46,440 nt of DNA from a virus, in the IMG/VR virus record IMGVR_UViG_3300042923_001163, positions 1-46,440 of that record; one strand, given 5' to 3'. Positions 23,877 to 32,911 of this stretch are shown here, piece by piece. The position numbers and the translations under genes are program-made. Under the pieces are notes generated by a model. That model saw only the letters and a list, made by a program, of their open reading frames with translations, was not told the origin of the DNA and ran no database searches. How positions within the stretch are numbered: position 1 is the first letter of the stretch; the number at the start of each line of letters is the position of its first letter.

Positions 23877-24996
23877 CAGTAACCTTTGCTATTCTAAATG
23901 CCGACTTTAACTTTATTTGGTGGTCAATCCAAGCAGTTAAAACAAAGTCCTCCATACCAGTTCTAACATTTTTATCTCTATCGTAAAGCATATCTAAATC
24001 ATAGTTAAAGTGTGAATATCTGTAGTCTCCTACTACTGGATCAGTTGCCATATCACAGAACTCAACTGGAGCACCTAGAACCTGTTCTGGTTGTGCTACA
24101 TATAGTGTTGCATTACCATTTGCTAAAGTTTCGATAATATCGTAATAATCTTTTCTTGTCATGTAGATTTTAGCATTTTCTGCATAAGCATCTTCTAAGT
24201 CAGCTAAAGCAGCTTTAATTGCCTTATATTTAGTTTCTCCTTCTACTACTTTTATAGCATTTGTAGCGTCATAGAAAGACATATGCTCTTCTCCAGACTT
24301 AGGAGCTTTAGTAAATGCTACTTTCTTTTCTTTGGCGGCAAGCCCACTTTCAAGTGCAGCATCAACTGTTTTAACTAAATTAGTATTAGTACCTCTTAAA
24401 ATAGTTTCTGATAAGCTTGCAAATACTTTAAACTTATGTCTACCAAACACTACTGTATCAGTTGTTTCTTTTAGTTCCTTCGCAGTAGCTCCATCACCAA
24501 CAAAATCATCATCATCTAGTGTAAAATCTATTCTTGGAACTTCTAAATTAGTGATATTTGTGAAAACAGAGCTATTTCTTAAAGGGTTTTTAACAAAAGG
24601 CTCATGTAGAAGCTCATTAGTCATAGTTTTTGGAAGTATTTTTTCACCACCAGTACTATTACCATCTCCTAGTGCAGCTTTTATCTCTTGACTAACTGGC
24701 TTCCCAGCCATAACTGCTCTTACTAATTCTGCTTTTGCGTTAACTACCTTATCCTTTTCAGTGTCTCCAGCAACGGCCTTATTCTTTAACTTTTCTTCTG
24801 CCTGTCTGTCCATTTCATCAATTTGAGCCTTTATTCCATCAAATCTTTCTTCTAGATCCTTAACTGCATCCTTTTGCTCGTTTCTAGCTTGTAAAGTTGT
24901 CTTTGCATCGGCATACATTGAAGTTAATTTTTGGTTTGCTGCCTTTAAATCTTGTCCTATACCTGCTAACATTTGTTCTAATTGATATCTATTCAT
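23866..24996 (-). CDS. Major capsid protein, HK97 fold
   Basis: A 376-aa protein. The N-terminal ~100 residues are a coiled coil that acts as scaffold (delta domain) and is removed by the protease. The remainder has HK97 signs: GEKILPKTMTNELL, the E-loop stretch, and FVLTAWIDHQIKLKSAFRIAKV at the end. GAGGAGG precedes the ATG, inside the end of the protease gene. Confidence 0.92.
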   Translation of the reverse strand: MNRYQLEQMLAGIGQDLKAANQKLTSMYADAKTTLQARNEQKDAVKDLEERFDGIKAQIDEMDRQAEEKLKNKAVAGDTEKDKVVNAKAELVRAVMAGKPVSQEIKAALGDGNSTGGEKILPKTMTNELLHEPFVKNPLRNSSVFTNITNLEVPRIDFTLDDDDFVGDGATAKELKETTDTVVFGRHKFKVFASLSETILRGTNTNLVKTVDAALESGLAAKEKKVAFTKAPKSGEEHMSFYDATNAIKVVEGETKYKAIKAALADLEDAYAENAKIYMTRKDYYDIIETLANGNATLYVAQPEQVLGAPVEFCDMATDPVVGDYRYSHFNYDLDMLYDRDKNVRTGMEDFVLTAWIDHQIKLKSAFRIAKVTVAP

Positions 24997-25747
24997 TTAT
25001 GATTTCCTCCTCAAATTTTAAAGTATTATTTACTCTTGATATAAGAGCTTCTATTTCTTCATCTTTAATAAATTCTTCTGTCTTAGGTTCTTTTGGTGCA
25101 TTTAATAAACTTTTAGGGATATTCTTATAATTATTAAGAAAATCACCATCCCATTTTGCAGCTATCTGAACATCATCTTCAAGCACATCGCATAACCCAT
25201 AATCAAAGCATTCCTGAGCTGTAAGCCATGACTCATTGTCCATGAGAGTTTTTATAGTATTTTCGTCTGTTTTAGTTCCTGCATGTAGCAAATAAGACTG
25301 TCTTATGGATTCATTTACCTTGTCCAGCATATCAGCAACTTCTCTTAAATCATTTGAGTTGCCGTAGGTGTATGTCCATGCGTTATGTATCATCATCATA
25401 GAATTTTTAGGCATATAGATTGTATCTGCTGCCATTGCTATGACGCTTGCTATACTTGCTGCTAGACCATCAATGTGAACTACTACTGTTGCTTTATGCC
25501 TTTTCAGCATATTTGCAATAGCAATTCCTTCAAACACATCGCCACCAGGAGAATTAATATAAACATTTAATGTATCTATTTCTCCAAGTGCATCAAGCTC
25601 AGCTTTAAAGCTCTGTGCTGAATGTGCTGCATATCCTCCACCCCATGAAGCAATTTCAATATAAAGGTAAAGGTCTGCTGAAGTGGAAGTTTGATTTTTA
25701 AACTCCCAATATTTCTTATTTGTTGCCTGTTTAGTCACCTTTCCCAC
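24989..25747 (-). CDS. ClpP-type capsid maturation protease
   Basis: A 252-aa serine protease of the ClpP-like prohead group. Catalytic Ser98 (DGLAASIASV) and His121 (MMIHNAW) are visible, plus INSPGGDVFEG. It trims the scaffold part of the capsid protein. It lies between portal and capsid genes and overlaps both. Confidence 0.93.
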   Translation of the reverse strand: MGKVTKQATNKKYWEFKNQTSTSADLYLYIEIASWGGGYAAHSAQSFKAELDALGEIDTLNVYINSPGGDVFEGIAIANMLKRHKATVVVHIDGLAASIASVIAMAADTIYMPKNSMMMIHNAWTYTYGNSNDLREVADMLDKVNESIRQSYLLHAGTKTDENTIKTLMDNESWLTAQECFDYGLCDVLEDDVQIAAKWDGDFLNNYKNIPKSLLNAPKEPKTEEFIKDEEIEALISRVNNTLKFEEEIINE

Positions 25748-26912
25748 CTCCTTTCAATAGTAAATCAACTTTATCTACAGGACACATATCCCTTGATACA
25801 TAGTAAACATCTCCACCTTTGTATGGAGGATAATCCTCTAAGGATCTAATCTCATTAGCATTAAACCATGCAGAGCGAATTCCTTTGAAATAAAAATCAC
25901 CCCTGGTTTTCATATCACCACGGGCAAATCCATTTAAAGACATTTTTACTTGTATTCCGTTATCTCTGTCAGGTTCATTTAATCCTTTTTTGCTAAACTC
26001 TTGCTCATACATCCTTACAACAGGCAGTACTGCATCTTTTATATACTCCAAATCACTCTGTTCTGAGCTTGAATAACTGTTTTTTCCTCCTAAAAGCTTT
26101 CCTAGAGGCAAATTATAAACCCTTGATACTCTTGCAACAGTTATCTCTTCAACCTCAAAAACTTTAGGATCTATGAATGACGTATTTTTAAGTTCCTGAA
26201 ATTCCTTTCCTTGGTCAACGTACAGAATTCCATTTTTCTTAAACCTTGACATCATTTCATCATATAATTCCATGGCTTCAGGCGTTAGTTTAGAAGAAAG
26301 TTTGATTATTGCATTAGCTTTTAGCCCGTTTTCCATCTGATTTAGTGAAAATTCCTTGATTTCTCTATCGTAATCAATGGTATTTCTAAGGACATCAATT
26401 GGATTAATTGCTGTATAGCCATCATTACTTATGTGATTTACTGCAATAATATGGGAGCTATGAACAAATCTGTCTACATTATCACATCTTATTTTGTAGT
26501 ATAGTTCTTTGCTTTCCTCCTCCATAACCGGCTCAACACAGTCACTATCAAGCACCCACATAGATTCTATAGAATAGTTAAATCCATACTCTTTTATAGC
26601 ATATGCTGCGCCTTTCGTATTTCTATTTACTTCCATGCATCTTATAAACTGAAAAGTTGTCATATAAGGATTCGGACCATATTCAAACAATCTGGCCAGT
26701 GGATGCTCCCTAGGTTTTAGTTTTCTAAAATCTTCTCTTACTGAAATAGGGGCACTGGCTATTGAATTACTTATCATGGTTACTGCTGCAAATATAGTTT
26801 CATTAGTTGCCAAGTCTTTATTTACAAAAGAAAACCTTCTATTACTGCCATTTATGAACAGTTTACTCGGAGTTTTGAAAATAAAACTCATCACTTTACT
26901 GAATAAACCCAA
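25731..26912 (-). CDS. Portal protein
   Basis: A 393-aa HK97-type portal (Phage_portal). Visible patterns: ETIFAAVTMISNSIASAPI near 38-56, MTTFQFIR near 82, YNLPLGKLLGGKNSYSS near 270. It forms the ring through which DNA is packaged. It overlaps the protease gene by 17 bases. Confidence 0.93.
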   Translation of the reverse strand: MGLFSKVMSFIFKTPSKLFINGSNRRFSFVNKDLATNETIFAAVTMISNSIASAPISVREDFRKLKPREHPLARLFEYGPNPYMTTFQFIRCMEVNRNTKGAAYAIKEYGFNYSIESMWVLDSDCVEPVMEEESKELYYKIRCDNVDRFVHSSHIIAVNHISNDGYTAINPIDVLRNTIDYDREIKEFSLNQMENGLKANAIIKLSSKLTPEAMELYDEMMSRFKKNGILYVDQGKEFQELKNTSFIDPKVFEVEEITVARVSRVYNLPLGKLLGGKNSYSSSEQSDLEYIKDAVLPVVRMYEQEFSKKGLNEPDRDNGIQVKMSLNGFARGDMKTRGDFYFKGIRSAWFNANEIRSLEDYPPYKGGDVYYVSRDMCPVDKVDLLLKGGGKGD

Positions 26913-26927
26913 GTTATCACCTCCTTT

Positions 26928-28667
26928 CTAACTTCCTGGACTATAAAATATATCCTGACTTTGTTTTAAAAGTCCGCATACTCTTACATGAGAAATCATA
27001 GTTGATACTGCAGCATCTATTCTTTCGCTGTCTTTTTTCTCTTTCCAGAGTTTTAGGTTTTCCTTTCGGTCCTTATCTTCGATTGCATTACTAAAACAGT
27101 AATTAAGTACAGGATTTCCGTCATGAAATACTTCTCCAGCATATGTTTTTGCTCTGAAATCCTTAGTTGGCTCAGATAAAGAAGCAAAAGTCTGAGGTAT
27201 TTCTATTGTGATTATCCCTTCATTTTGAAAAGCATCTGCTATGTCTTGACAGTGCCAAGGGTCGTATGCAACCGAATCAATAATGAACTTATTTTCTCGC
27301 ATAAAATCTAAAACATCTTGAACTATATAATCATCTTTAATCTTTGCACCGGGTATTTTGGTTATATACTCTTCTTTTACCCACAAATCATAAGGTACTT
27401 TATCAGTTTTCATTTTTGCTTTTAATGTATCCTCTGGAATATAACAATGATTTAAAACCAATACTTTTTCATTACCTAATAAAAATTCATAGGTTACTGA
27501 GGTAAGGTCTATCTTATCGGATTTATCAATGCCAACAACACATGTAAGTCCTTCCAGGCTTGGAACAACAGTAATTTTGCACTTTGACCACTTTTCCATG
27601 TTCATATATGGCTTGTTTGCCTTTTGGTTTACCCATATATTACATTGCTTGGTCAAATATTCGATTCTTTTATCTTCTCTTTCCTTTGCTATCTCGAGTT
27701 TTTCTTTAAGGTTCTCAATTCCTGTTTTGTACGTACTTACGATTGGATTTGCTTTGGCCAAATTTAAAATATCATAAGGATCATCCTCTTCTTCAACTTC
27801 ACAAATAAGCACAAAGCATCTATCATCGTGAATATCAACATAAGGATTTATTATCTTGCTGCAATGGTCATATTCCTCTTTGCATGGACAAAATATCTGC
27901 CTTCCTGCAGTTGTTATAATAGCAATCAGAGGATTGTATCTTGCTCCCATACCTGATTCCATTACATCTACAGCCTCGCTCGTATCAAATAAGTGATATT
28001 CATCGATGCATGCAAACTGGGGGTTGTATGAGTCACCCATCCTTAAATCATCTCTAGTGAATATAGTCATTCTGCTATTAGTTTTAGGATAGAAGATTTC
28101 ATTAGTTGATTTTCTTATTTTAAATTTCCGTTTAAGTATCTTATGCTTTTCAAGCATATTAGTAGTTTCAGAAAATACTGCTTTTGCCTGTTTACTTACT
28201 GGTGCCAAGCAGTAAACTTCAGAACCTAGAACTTTATATGGTGCAAGTTCATAACTGCACATTGATGCCAGCGTTTGAGACTTTGCATTCTTTCTTCCTA
28301 CCTGGACATACATTCTTTTAAATCTTCTATATCCAGTTTCCTTATTAATCCATCCGTAAATATTTCCTAGAATGAATTTAGTTACTATATGGGGCTCTAT
28401 CTTTTTACCTGCAAGCTCTCCCTTTGAATGCTTGAATTCTTCCATCCACTCAATGGACCTTAAAGCTTCATCTTCATTGAATATGTATGGGAACTTATTC
28501 TGTGCTGCTCTGTCTAGATCATCTAAAAACCTTTGGCAACTCCACTTTTGTTTCTGACAAGCAATTATTCTTCCATCAAGGACTCTAGCGCAATATTCTA
28601 TTAACTGCTCTTTTAAAGTTCCTGTGAAATTATTTGAATAATAAATGTGTTGCTCTAATGTTGTCAT
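26928..28667 (-). CDS. terL: Terminase large subunit
   Basis: A 579-aa packaging motor. The ATPase part has a deviant Walker A (VGRKNAKSQT near 128-137) and Walker B FACIDEYH near 218; the nuclease part has acidic residues in VVGIDKSDKIDLTS and DSVAYDPWH. It cuts and drives DNA into the head. It overlaps the small subunit gene by one base (28667), typical coupling. Confidence 0.94.
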   Translation of the reverse strand: MTTLEQHIYYSNNFTGTLKEQLIEYCARVLDGRIIACQKQKWSCQRFLDDLDRAAQNKFPYIFNEDEALRSIEWMEEFKHSKGELAGKKIEPHIVTKFILGNIYGWINKETGYRRFKRMYVQVGRKNAKSQTLASMCSYELAPYKVLGSEVYCLAPVSKQAKAVFSETTNMLEKHKILKRKFKIRKSTNEIFYPKTNSRMTIFTRDDLRMGDSYNPQFACIDEYHLFDTSEAVDVMESGMGARYNPLIAIITTAGRQIFCPCKEEYDHCSKIINPYVDIHDDRCFVLICEVEEEDDPYDILNLAKANPIVSTYKTGIENLKEKLEIAKEREDKRIEYLTKQCNIWVNQKANKPYMNMEKWSKCKITVVPSLEGLTCVVGIDKSDKIDLTSVTYEFLLGNEKVLVLNHCYIPEDTLKAKMKTDKVPYDLWVKEEYITKIPGAKIKDDYIVQDVLDFMRENKFIIDSVAYDPWHCQDIADAFQNEGIITIEIPQTFASLSEPTKDFRAKTYAGEVFHDGNPVLNYCFSNAIEDKDRKENLKLWKEKKDSERIDAAVSTMISHVRVCGLLKQSQDIFYSPGS

Positions 28668-29155
28668 TACAATTTACCGAACTTATCTTCAAATTCTTCC
28701 TCATCCTCATCAACAGGTTCACTATTTATATTTATAAGTTTCTGTCTGCTCTGAGGAGTCAGGCCAAATTCAACACAATACTTTTTAATTATTTCAGCAT
28801 ATCCATTTTGAATTCTAATGTATGGGCTTGGAGCTTCCTTGGTGCTTCCGTTTTTATTAGTTTCCATAACAGTTAATGGTGAAGTATTTAAAGCTATGGT
28901 TGCTTCTATAAATTTATCAAATGCATCAGACAATACTGAAAGAGCATGTACATCAAGATTAGCAAGAATTTGTATATTGCTTAATTCGTTAACTATATCC
29001 TTAAATATTTTTTTGCTCCTATTGTTTAACCATGTAGGAGGTTTGATTCTATCACTTGGTAACTGATTTAAAAATTCTTCTTGCTTTAACCTGACTTCTT
29101 TTTCTTCTTTGGTAACATGTTTTTTAAGCGTCTCCACTTTTTGCCTTGGCTTCAT
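28667..29155 (-). CDS. terS: Terminase small subunit, P27 family
   Basis: A 162-aa protein with PTWLNNRSKKIFKDIVNEL and LDVHALSVLSDAFDKF, the pattern of P27-type small terminases that recognise the packaging site. C-terminal tail acidic. Phages with this family plus HNH nuclease next door usually have cohesive ends. Confidence 0.9.
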   Translation of the reverse strand: MKPRQKVETLKKHVTKEEKEVRLKQEEFLNQLPSDRIKPPTWLNNRSKKIFKDIVNELSNIQILANLDVHALSVLSDAFDKFIEATIALNTSPLTVMETNKNGSTKEAPSPYIRIQNGYAEIIKKYCVEFGLTPQSRQKLININSEPVDEDEEEFEDKFGKL

Positions 29156-29290
29156 CTTAACCTCCTTTGTTGATAAATTATATCAACTGAAATTAAAAAA
29201 TCCCCTTTTACCTCCAAATCGGGAAATTCTCACGTAAAAGAGTGTTCCCCGGACACGTTAGGAATGTCCTTATTCCTGGAGGTAGGGGGG
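29156..29290. other. Candidate cos region
   Basis: Between the small terminase and HNH genes, as in HNH-type cos phages, the sequence is GC-richer and holds several inverted repeats: GTGT/ACAC flanking CCGGGGA (29249-29263 region), a TTTCCCG/CGGGGAA pair, and a CCCCCCCTACC run at about 29281-29289. These could be the nicking and binding elements. The exact cut sites cannot be read from the sequence. Confidence 0.4.
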
Positions 29291-29709
29291 GATATTATTA
29301 TATTTCTTAACATTTTTTGAGTTTCAATCTTATATCCTGTGTTATACTTGCCATGAACTTTCTTGTGACAACCATCGCAAAGACTTATGAGATTCTCAGC
29401 ATCTAATGCCAGTGATTTATCTTCCTTAAGTTCTACAATATGATGAACCATATCTGCAGTGGTAACTAACTTCTCAATATAACAAAGTCTACATAAGTAA
29501 AAATCTCTTTCCAGAGTGTTGGTTCTAGATTTTATCCATTTTTTAGATTTATAAAAGTCTTGTTCGTCTTTATCATCTCTATTTTGTCTATACCAATTCT
29601 GAGAGTTCTTTACTTTTTTATCATATTCTTTTTTATGTTCATCACAGTATCTTGCTTCTTTTTCAACTAACTTATTGCAGTTAATTTTGCCACATATTCT
29701 CATTGTCAT
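29230..29709 (-). CDS. HNH endonuclease next to terminase
   Basis: An HNH nuclease: Cys pairs CRLC and CDGC, and the catalytic HH in DMVHHIVELK. The N-terminal Cys cluster (CGKINC...YCDEH) is an extra zinc-binding part. The start is set at the ATG 29709 (MTMRICGK), with AAGGTG ahead; a GTG at 29739 would add ten residues. HNH proteins beside terminase help cut cos sites during packaging. Confidence 0.85.
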   Translation of the reverse strand: MTMRICGKINCNKLVEKEARYCDEHKKEYDKKVKNSQNWYRQNRDDKDEQDFYKSKKWIKSRTNTLERDFYLCRLCYIEKLVTTADMVHHIVELKEDKSLALDAENLISLCDGCHKKVHGKYNTGYKIETQKMLRNIIISPPTSRNKDIPNVSGEHSFT

Positions 29710-29745
29710 TTTGCAAGTTTTCACCTTCTTTTCTTGCACTTTGAG

Positions 29746-29855
29746 TTTAACATTACGGTAATTGTGTTAAATTCATTCAATCCTCTTAATCGTTGCTATT
29801 GAGCCATTCTTATTTTTTCTCAATTAGCAATTTAACATCATATCGTTATGTTAAA
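29746..29855. repeat. Two related inverted repeats upstream of the packaging operon
   Basis: TTTAACA (29746-29752) with TGTTAAA (29765-29771), and TTTAACAT (29831-29838) with ATGTTAAA (29848-29855): two copies of one palindrome with 12- and 9-base spacers, 85 bases apart. They lie between the short recombinase and the first late gene (HNH). They are suited to be operators for a late regulator or recombination half-sites. AT richness lowers certainty. Confidence 0.55.
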
Positions 29856-29879
29856 CTAAGGCTAAAAAATGAAATTTAT

Positions 29880-30425
29880 TTATAAAAAAGTAAGCTCTTT
29901 TACTGACTTATCAAGCTCATCCTGAAGTATTCCTATATACCTTAAAGTTACTCTTTGATTGCTATGATTAAATATTTCCATCAACTTTCCCACATCCTTA
30001 TTTTCTTGATAATGCCAATAACCAAAGGTCTTTCTTAATACATGACAACTAATGTGAATGTCAAACAAATCACCTATTTCTTTTAATATCTGATATGCTC
30101 TTACTCTATTAATAGGATTGTTTTGACCTTCTCTGCTGTATATTAAAAACTCATAAGACTCTTTATTTTTGCAGTATGCATGTAGTTCTTTCTTTAACTC
30201 ACCATTTATCAAAAACTTCTTTGATTTCTTAGTCTTCTTTTCTATAATTGTGATATGCGATCTACCTTTAACGTCTCTAACCCTTAACTGAAGTATGTCA
30301 CTTATCCTTAATCCTGTATGAACTCCTAATAAAAAAAGCATGTAATCTCTTTCGCGCTCTCTTCTGAGGTATGTCAGTATGTCTCTTAGCTTTTTTCTTG
30401 ATCTAATTGGTTCAACTAGCTCCAT
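29880..30425 (-). CDS. Short tyrosine recombinase
   Basis: A 181-aa catalytic domain without the N-terminal core-binding domain. Arg (TGLRISD), Lys (EKKTKKSK), HVLRKTF (His-x-x-Arg), HSNQRVTLRYIG (His and Tyr) are all present, so activity is possible. Lone catalytic domains of this kind are widespread in Firmicute phages beside terminase genes; the role there is not established and may be regulatory. It is not the likely integrase. Confidence 0.8.
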   Translation of the reverse strand: MELVEPIRSRKKLRDILTYLRRERERDYMLFLLGVHTGLRISDILQLRVRDVKGRSHITIIEKKTKKSKKFLINGELKKELHAYCKNKESYEFLIYSREGQNNPINRVRAYQILKEIGDLFDIHISCHVLRKTFGYWHYQENKDVGKLMEIFNHSNQRVTLRYIGILQDELDKSVKELTFL

Positions 30426-30440
30426 ACCATCACCACTTTT

Positions 30441-30620
30441 CTACCTTGTCTGGTGTAGAGCTCCACCTTTCCCTCTCCTGTATACCGGAGCATCTTCCAT
30501 CATCCTTTTGAATTCATTAAATTCCTCTTCTCCTGACGCCGCTTTATTACAGTTTTGAGTTTTGTAAATCTTATGCTTTCTTTTCTTTTTCTTAGGACCT
30601 TTTTTAGTTAACCCTCCCAT
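30441..30620 (-). CDS. Small basic protein, 59 aa
   Basis: Start at ATG 30620 with GGGGTGAG ahead; an upstream TTG-type start is less likely. The N-terminal third is very basic (KKGPKKKKRKHK), suggesting nucleic acid binding. No family is recognised. It lies between the short recombinase and a terminator. Confidence 0.5.
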   Translation of the reverse strand: MGGLTKKGPKKKKRKHKIYKTQNCNKAASGEEEFNEFKRMMEDAPVYRRGKGGALHQTR

Positions 30621-30648
30621 GCTCTCACCCCTTAAACTAAAATAAAAA

Positions 30649-30668
30649 AGCACCCATTACTGGATGCT
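30649..30668 (-). terminator. Terminator
   Basis: AGCATCCA / TGGGTGCT (one wobble) then TTTTTTATTTT on the minus strand. The stretch 30669-30825 before it holds no convincing gene, only weak hairpins (TGTTGC/GCAACA). Confidence 0.75.
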
Positions 30669-30825
30669 TGTCCTGTTGCCACACAGTTGTAGTCCCTGCT
30701 GCAACAGCCATGAATATAGTGTTTATGCACTGTCATGTCAGCCATAAACTTCTTGTCGGAATCTTATATTACTATATTAGCACTTAAATTTCTAAAAATC
30801 CTACTGTAAACCTCTTGTAAATCTA

Positions 30826-31641
30826 CTATTTTTCAATTGTATTGTATAAAGGTTTTATTTCTGAAAACTCCAACTCTGGTAATTCTATATTAATTTCTCC
30901 ACCGTAATTACCATCAACATTTAATATTGGTTGAAATTTAGCAATATAATACATTTCATATATGCTAGCCTCATTCCCGTTACTTGTTAATGCATATGAA
31001 AAGTAAAATATACCATTCCTTTCTCTTGATGAACTTCCCATTCTTTCACCTAGGCTTGATGTTGATTTACCTACATAAAAAACCGTTTTCTTATCTGACC
31101 CATAGAAAACATAAATTCCAGTATCACCAATTAGTTTTTCTGCCTCAGAAATGAACTCTCTAGAATACTCTAAACCTCTAGCTTTTAAATATTTAGACCT
31201 ATCTTCTAAAACCCTTCTAAGTTGCTCAATTTTTCTTTCAAATTCAGATATATTCTTTTGTTCCTTTAACTGTTCTAACTTTTCAGGTGATGGTAAATAA
31301 AACTGCTCATATAATCTTCTATACTTTTCTCTATCAACATTTTCTTCAGAAACAAGTGACTTATATCCAGTCATAAAAATATCTATAATATTTCTTACTC
31401 TAAATACATCAGATTCAATTTTCGCCCCTTTATACAATAAGAAAGTGAATGCCTCCGCAGGTGTTTTTAAATCATTTCTCCTTATCTTATCTTCATAAAG
31501 CTTACTAAATTCAAATATTCTATCACAAAAGCTTCTTAATTCATTATAGTCACAATTAAATATATTAATATTCTTTTTGCCCAGAATACTTTTAACATAA
31601 TTAAAGTAATGAACCTTATCTTCTATTTTGAATTCAGACAT
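30826..31641 (-). CDS. GIY-YIG-domain protein
   Basis: A 271-aa protein. Residues 1-170 are helical and of unknown fold; residues about 175-260 are a GIY-YIG nuclease domain: GIYVFYG, FYVGKS, LGERM and NEASIYEMYYIAKFQPILN. The conserved Arg of the family may be in the LGERM stretch and the Glu in the last motif, so cleavage is possible. An accessory or homing-type nuclease, or a defence protein; terminators on both sides show it is a separate unit. Confidence 0.75.
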   Translation of the reverse strand: MSEFKIEDKVHYFNYVKSILGKKNINIFNCDYNELRSFCDRIFEFSKLYEDKIRRNDLKTPAEAFTFLLYKGAKIESDVFRVRNIIDIFMTGYKSLVSEENVDREKYRRLYEQFYLPSPEKLEQLKEQKNISEFERKIEQLRRVLEDRSKYLKARGLEYSREFISEAEKLIGDTGIYVFYGSDKKTVFYVGKSTSSLGERMGSSSRERNGIFYFSYALTSNGNEASIYEMYYIAKFQPILNVDGNYGGEINIELPELEFSEIKPLYNTIEK

Positions 31642-31714
31642 TTTATCATCCCTTCTTAATATTCATATCAATAATTATTCTATCCAAATTATGAAATTCC
31701 TTTAATAAATTAAA

Positions 31715-31742
31715 CACTTAAAGGGATTTTTTCCTTTAAGTG
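31715..31742. terminator. Bidirectional terminator
   Basis: CACTTAAAGG / CCTTTAAGTG with an 8-base loop containing a T-run. It separates the late regulator gene from the GIY-YIG gene. Confidence 0.7.
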
Positions 31743-31759
31743 CTTTACTTGCTACTATT

Positions 31760-32170
31760 CTACAGAAAAGGCTCAATCTTTAATAAAGCTTCATTTTCAA
31801 GTTGCTTACAATAGCTATAGCTCCTATCAAGCTTATATGTAACGGTATCCCATCTACAGCCTCTTACATGTTTTAGTTCAATTACTTCTCTTTGCTTATC
31901 ATCTAGTATACTTAAGGCATTATCTATTCTTTCAATTTCTCTTTCTTTTGCCCGCTTAAGTCCTTCAAGTCTTATAGTCTTGTCCGCTAAATTGACAGCC
32001 TCATTTTCTGTTTGGCTGCTAAATTTATGTGTTGGTCCTGATTTCTCTTCGTAGCTTATTGCTCCTGGTCCTATATTCTCAGATTCATGTAGCTCTTCGA
32101 TATCCAGTTCTATATTTTTAATCTCAGCCTTAAGAACTTTATACCTTTGTAACTTTTCTATAACTGTCAT
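31760..32170 (-). CDS. Sigma-70 region-4-like phage regulator (DUF1492/ArpU type)
   Basis: A 136-aa protein: an N-terminal coiled coil, then a C-terminal HTH (about residues 88-130: LDDKQREVIELKHVRGCRWDTVT) like sigma factor region 4. Proteins of this size at the end of the early operon control late transcription in Firmicute phages. It is the last gene of that run and lies before the late genes, in keeping with this role. Overlaps the upstream gene by four bases. Confidence 0.78.
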   Translation of the reverse strand: MTVIEKLQRYKVLKAEIKNIELDIEELHESENIGPGAISYEEKSGPTHKFSSQTENEAVNLADKTIRLEGLKRAKEREIERIDNALSILDDKQREVIELKHVRGCRWDTVTYKLDRSYSYCKQLENEALLKIEPFL

Positions 32171-32382
32171 CTCAAGTTACCCCTTTCTACCTCGGAAAAC
32201 ATGCACCAATCATTCTGATCACATTTTGAGCAGTTATTATCGCACCATTCCTGAGGATATTTTTTCTCCATTTTCCTTTGTTCTACCCATTTATCTTTCC
32301 ATTTGTCCTTACCTGCTGCCTTACACATAGCCATTGTAATTACTATACCTGCTATAACTATAGTTAAACCTGCAGCCAACAT
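32167..32382 (-). CDS. Small membrane protein with Cys cluster
   Basis: A 71-aa protein with one N-terminal membrane helix (about residues 3-20), a basic stretch, and a C-terminal four-Cys set (C-x3-C-x2-C-x5-C) able to bind zinc. Overlaps the regulator gene by four bases. No family recognised. Confidence 0.6.
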   Translation of the reverse strand: MLAAGLTIVIAGIVITMAMCKAAGKDKWKDKWVEQRKMEKKYPQEWCDNNCSKCDQNDWCMFSEVERGNLR

Positions 32383-32410
32383 ACCCTTTTACCCCCTAGT
32401 TTAAATAATA

Positions 32411-32899
32411 CTAATATCCATATTTACAACTTCTTTGATATCCACTAGGTGCCTTTACGTTATGTCTTTTTAATAACTTGTAAACATCACAATCCTTACT
32501 ACTCTTGATGCAGCCTTTGCAACTGCACTCTATAAGCTCTTCTACCAAATTCCTAAACTCATCTTTAGTTAAAATCTCAAAGTCTGCTGAAGGCTCTGGA
32601 ACATCAAACAGCCTTACATTTGGATTATTACTTGTTAACTCATAAACTCTACTAAATACCTTTTTAATTCTTTCTTCAGATATTCGATTTTCTCTTAATG
32701 CTAATTTGATGTTGTCATTGATTATTTGCCAAGTATTATCATTCTGATTTGTCAGAAATTCTTCTCTTTCTTTAGCAGCCTCACCAAGAGCCTGTTCTAT
32801 CTTTGAAGTTCTTTGTGCCGCTTCTAGCTTTATGTAGTTAATAAGTTGTGTCCTCTCCATGATATTAAGCTTTTTTAAAATGCTATTTATATCTGGCAT
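32411..32899 (-). CDS. Hypothetical phage protein with C-terminal Cys motif
   Basis: A 162-aa protein, helical in the first two thirds. The C-terminus (IECSCKGCIKSSKDC then YQRSCKYGY) has a conserved Cys set resembling the DUF5651-type proteins common in Clostridium phages just before the late regulator. Function unknown; zinc binding likely. Confidence 0.65.
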   Translation of the reverse strand: MPDINSILKKLNIMERTQLINYIKLEAAQRTSKIEQALGEAAKEREEFLTNQNDNTWQIINDNIKLALRENRISEERIKKVFSRVYELTSNNPNVRLFDVPEPSADFEILTKDEFRNLVEELIECSCKGCIKSSKDCDVYKLLKRHNVKAPSGYQRSCKYGY

Positions 32900-32911
32900 C
32901 CACTTATCCTC

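Noticed and set aside
29880-30425. Short tyrosine recombinase as the phage integrase
   Set aside because: It lacks the arm- and core-binding domains, and a complete serine integrase with an adjacent attP candidate is present.
30669-30825. Small Cys-rich frame and a hairpin region between the GIY-YIG gene and its terminator
   Set aside because: No proper ribosome site; two overlapping frames compete, and it looks like untranslated sequence.
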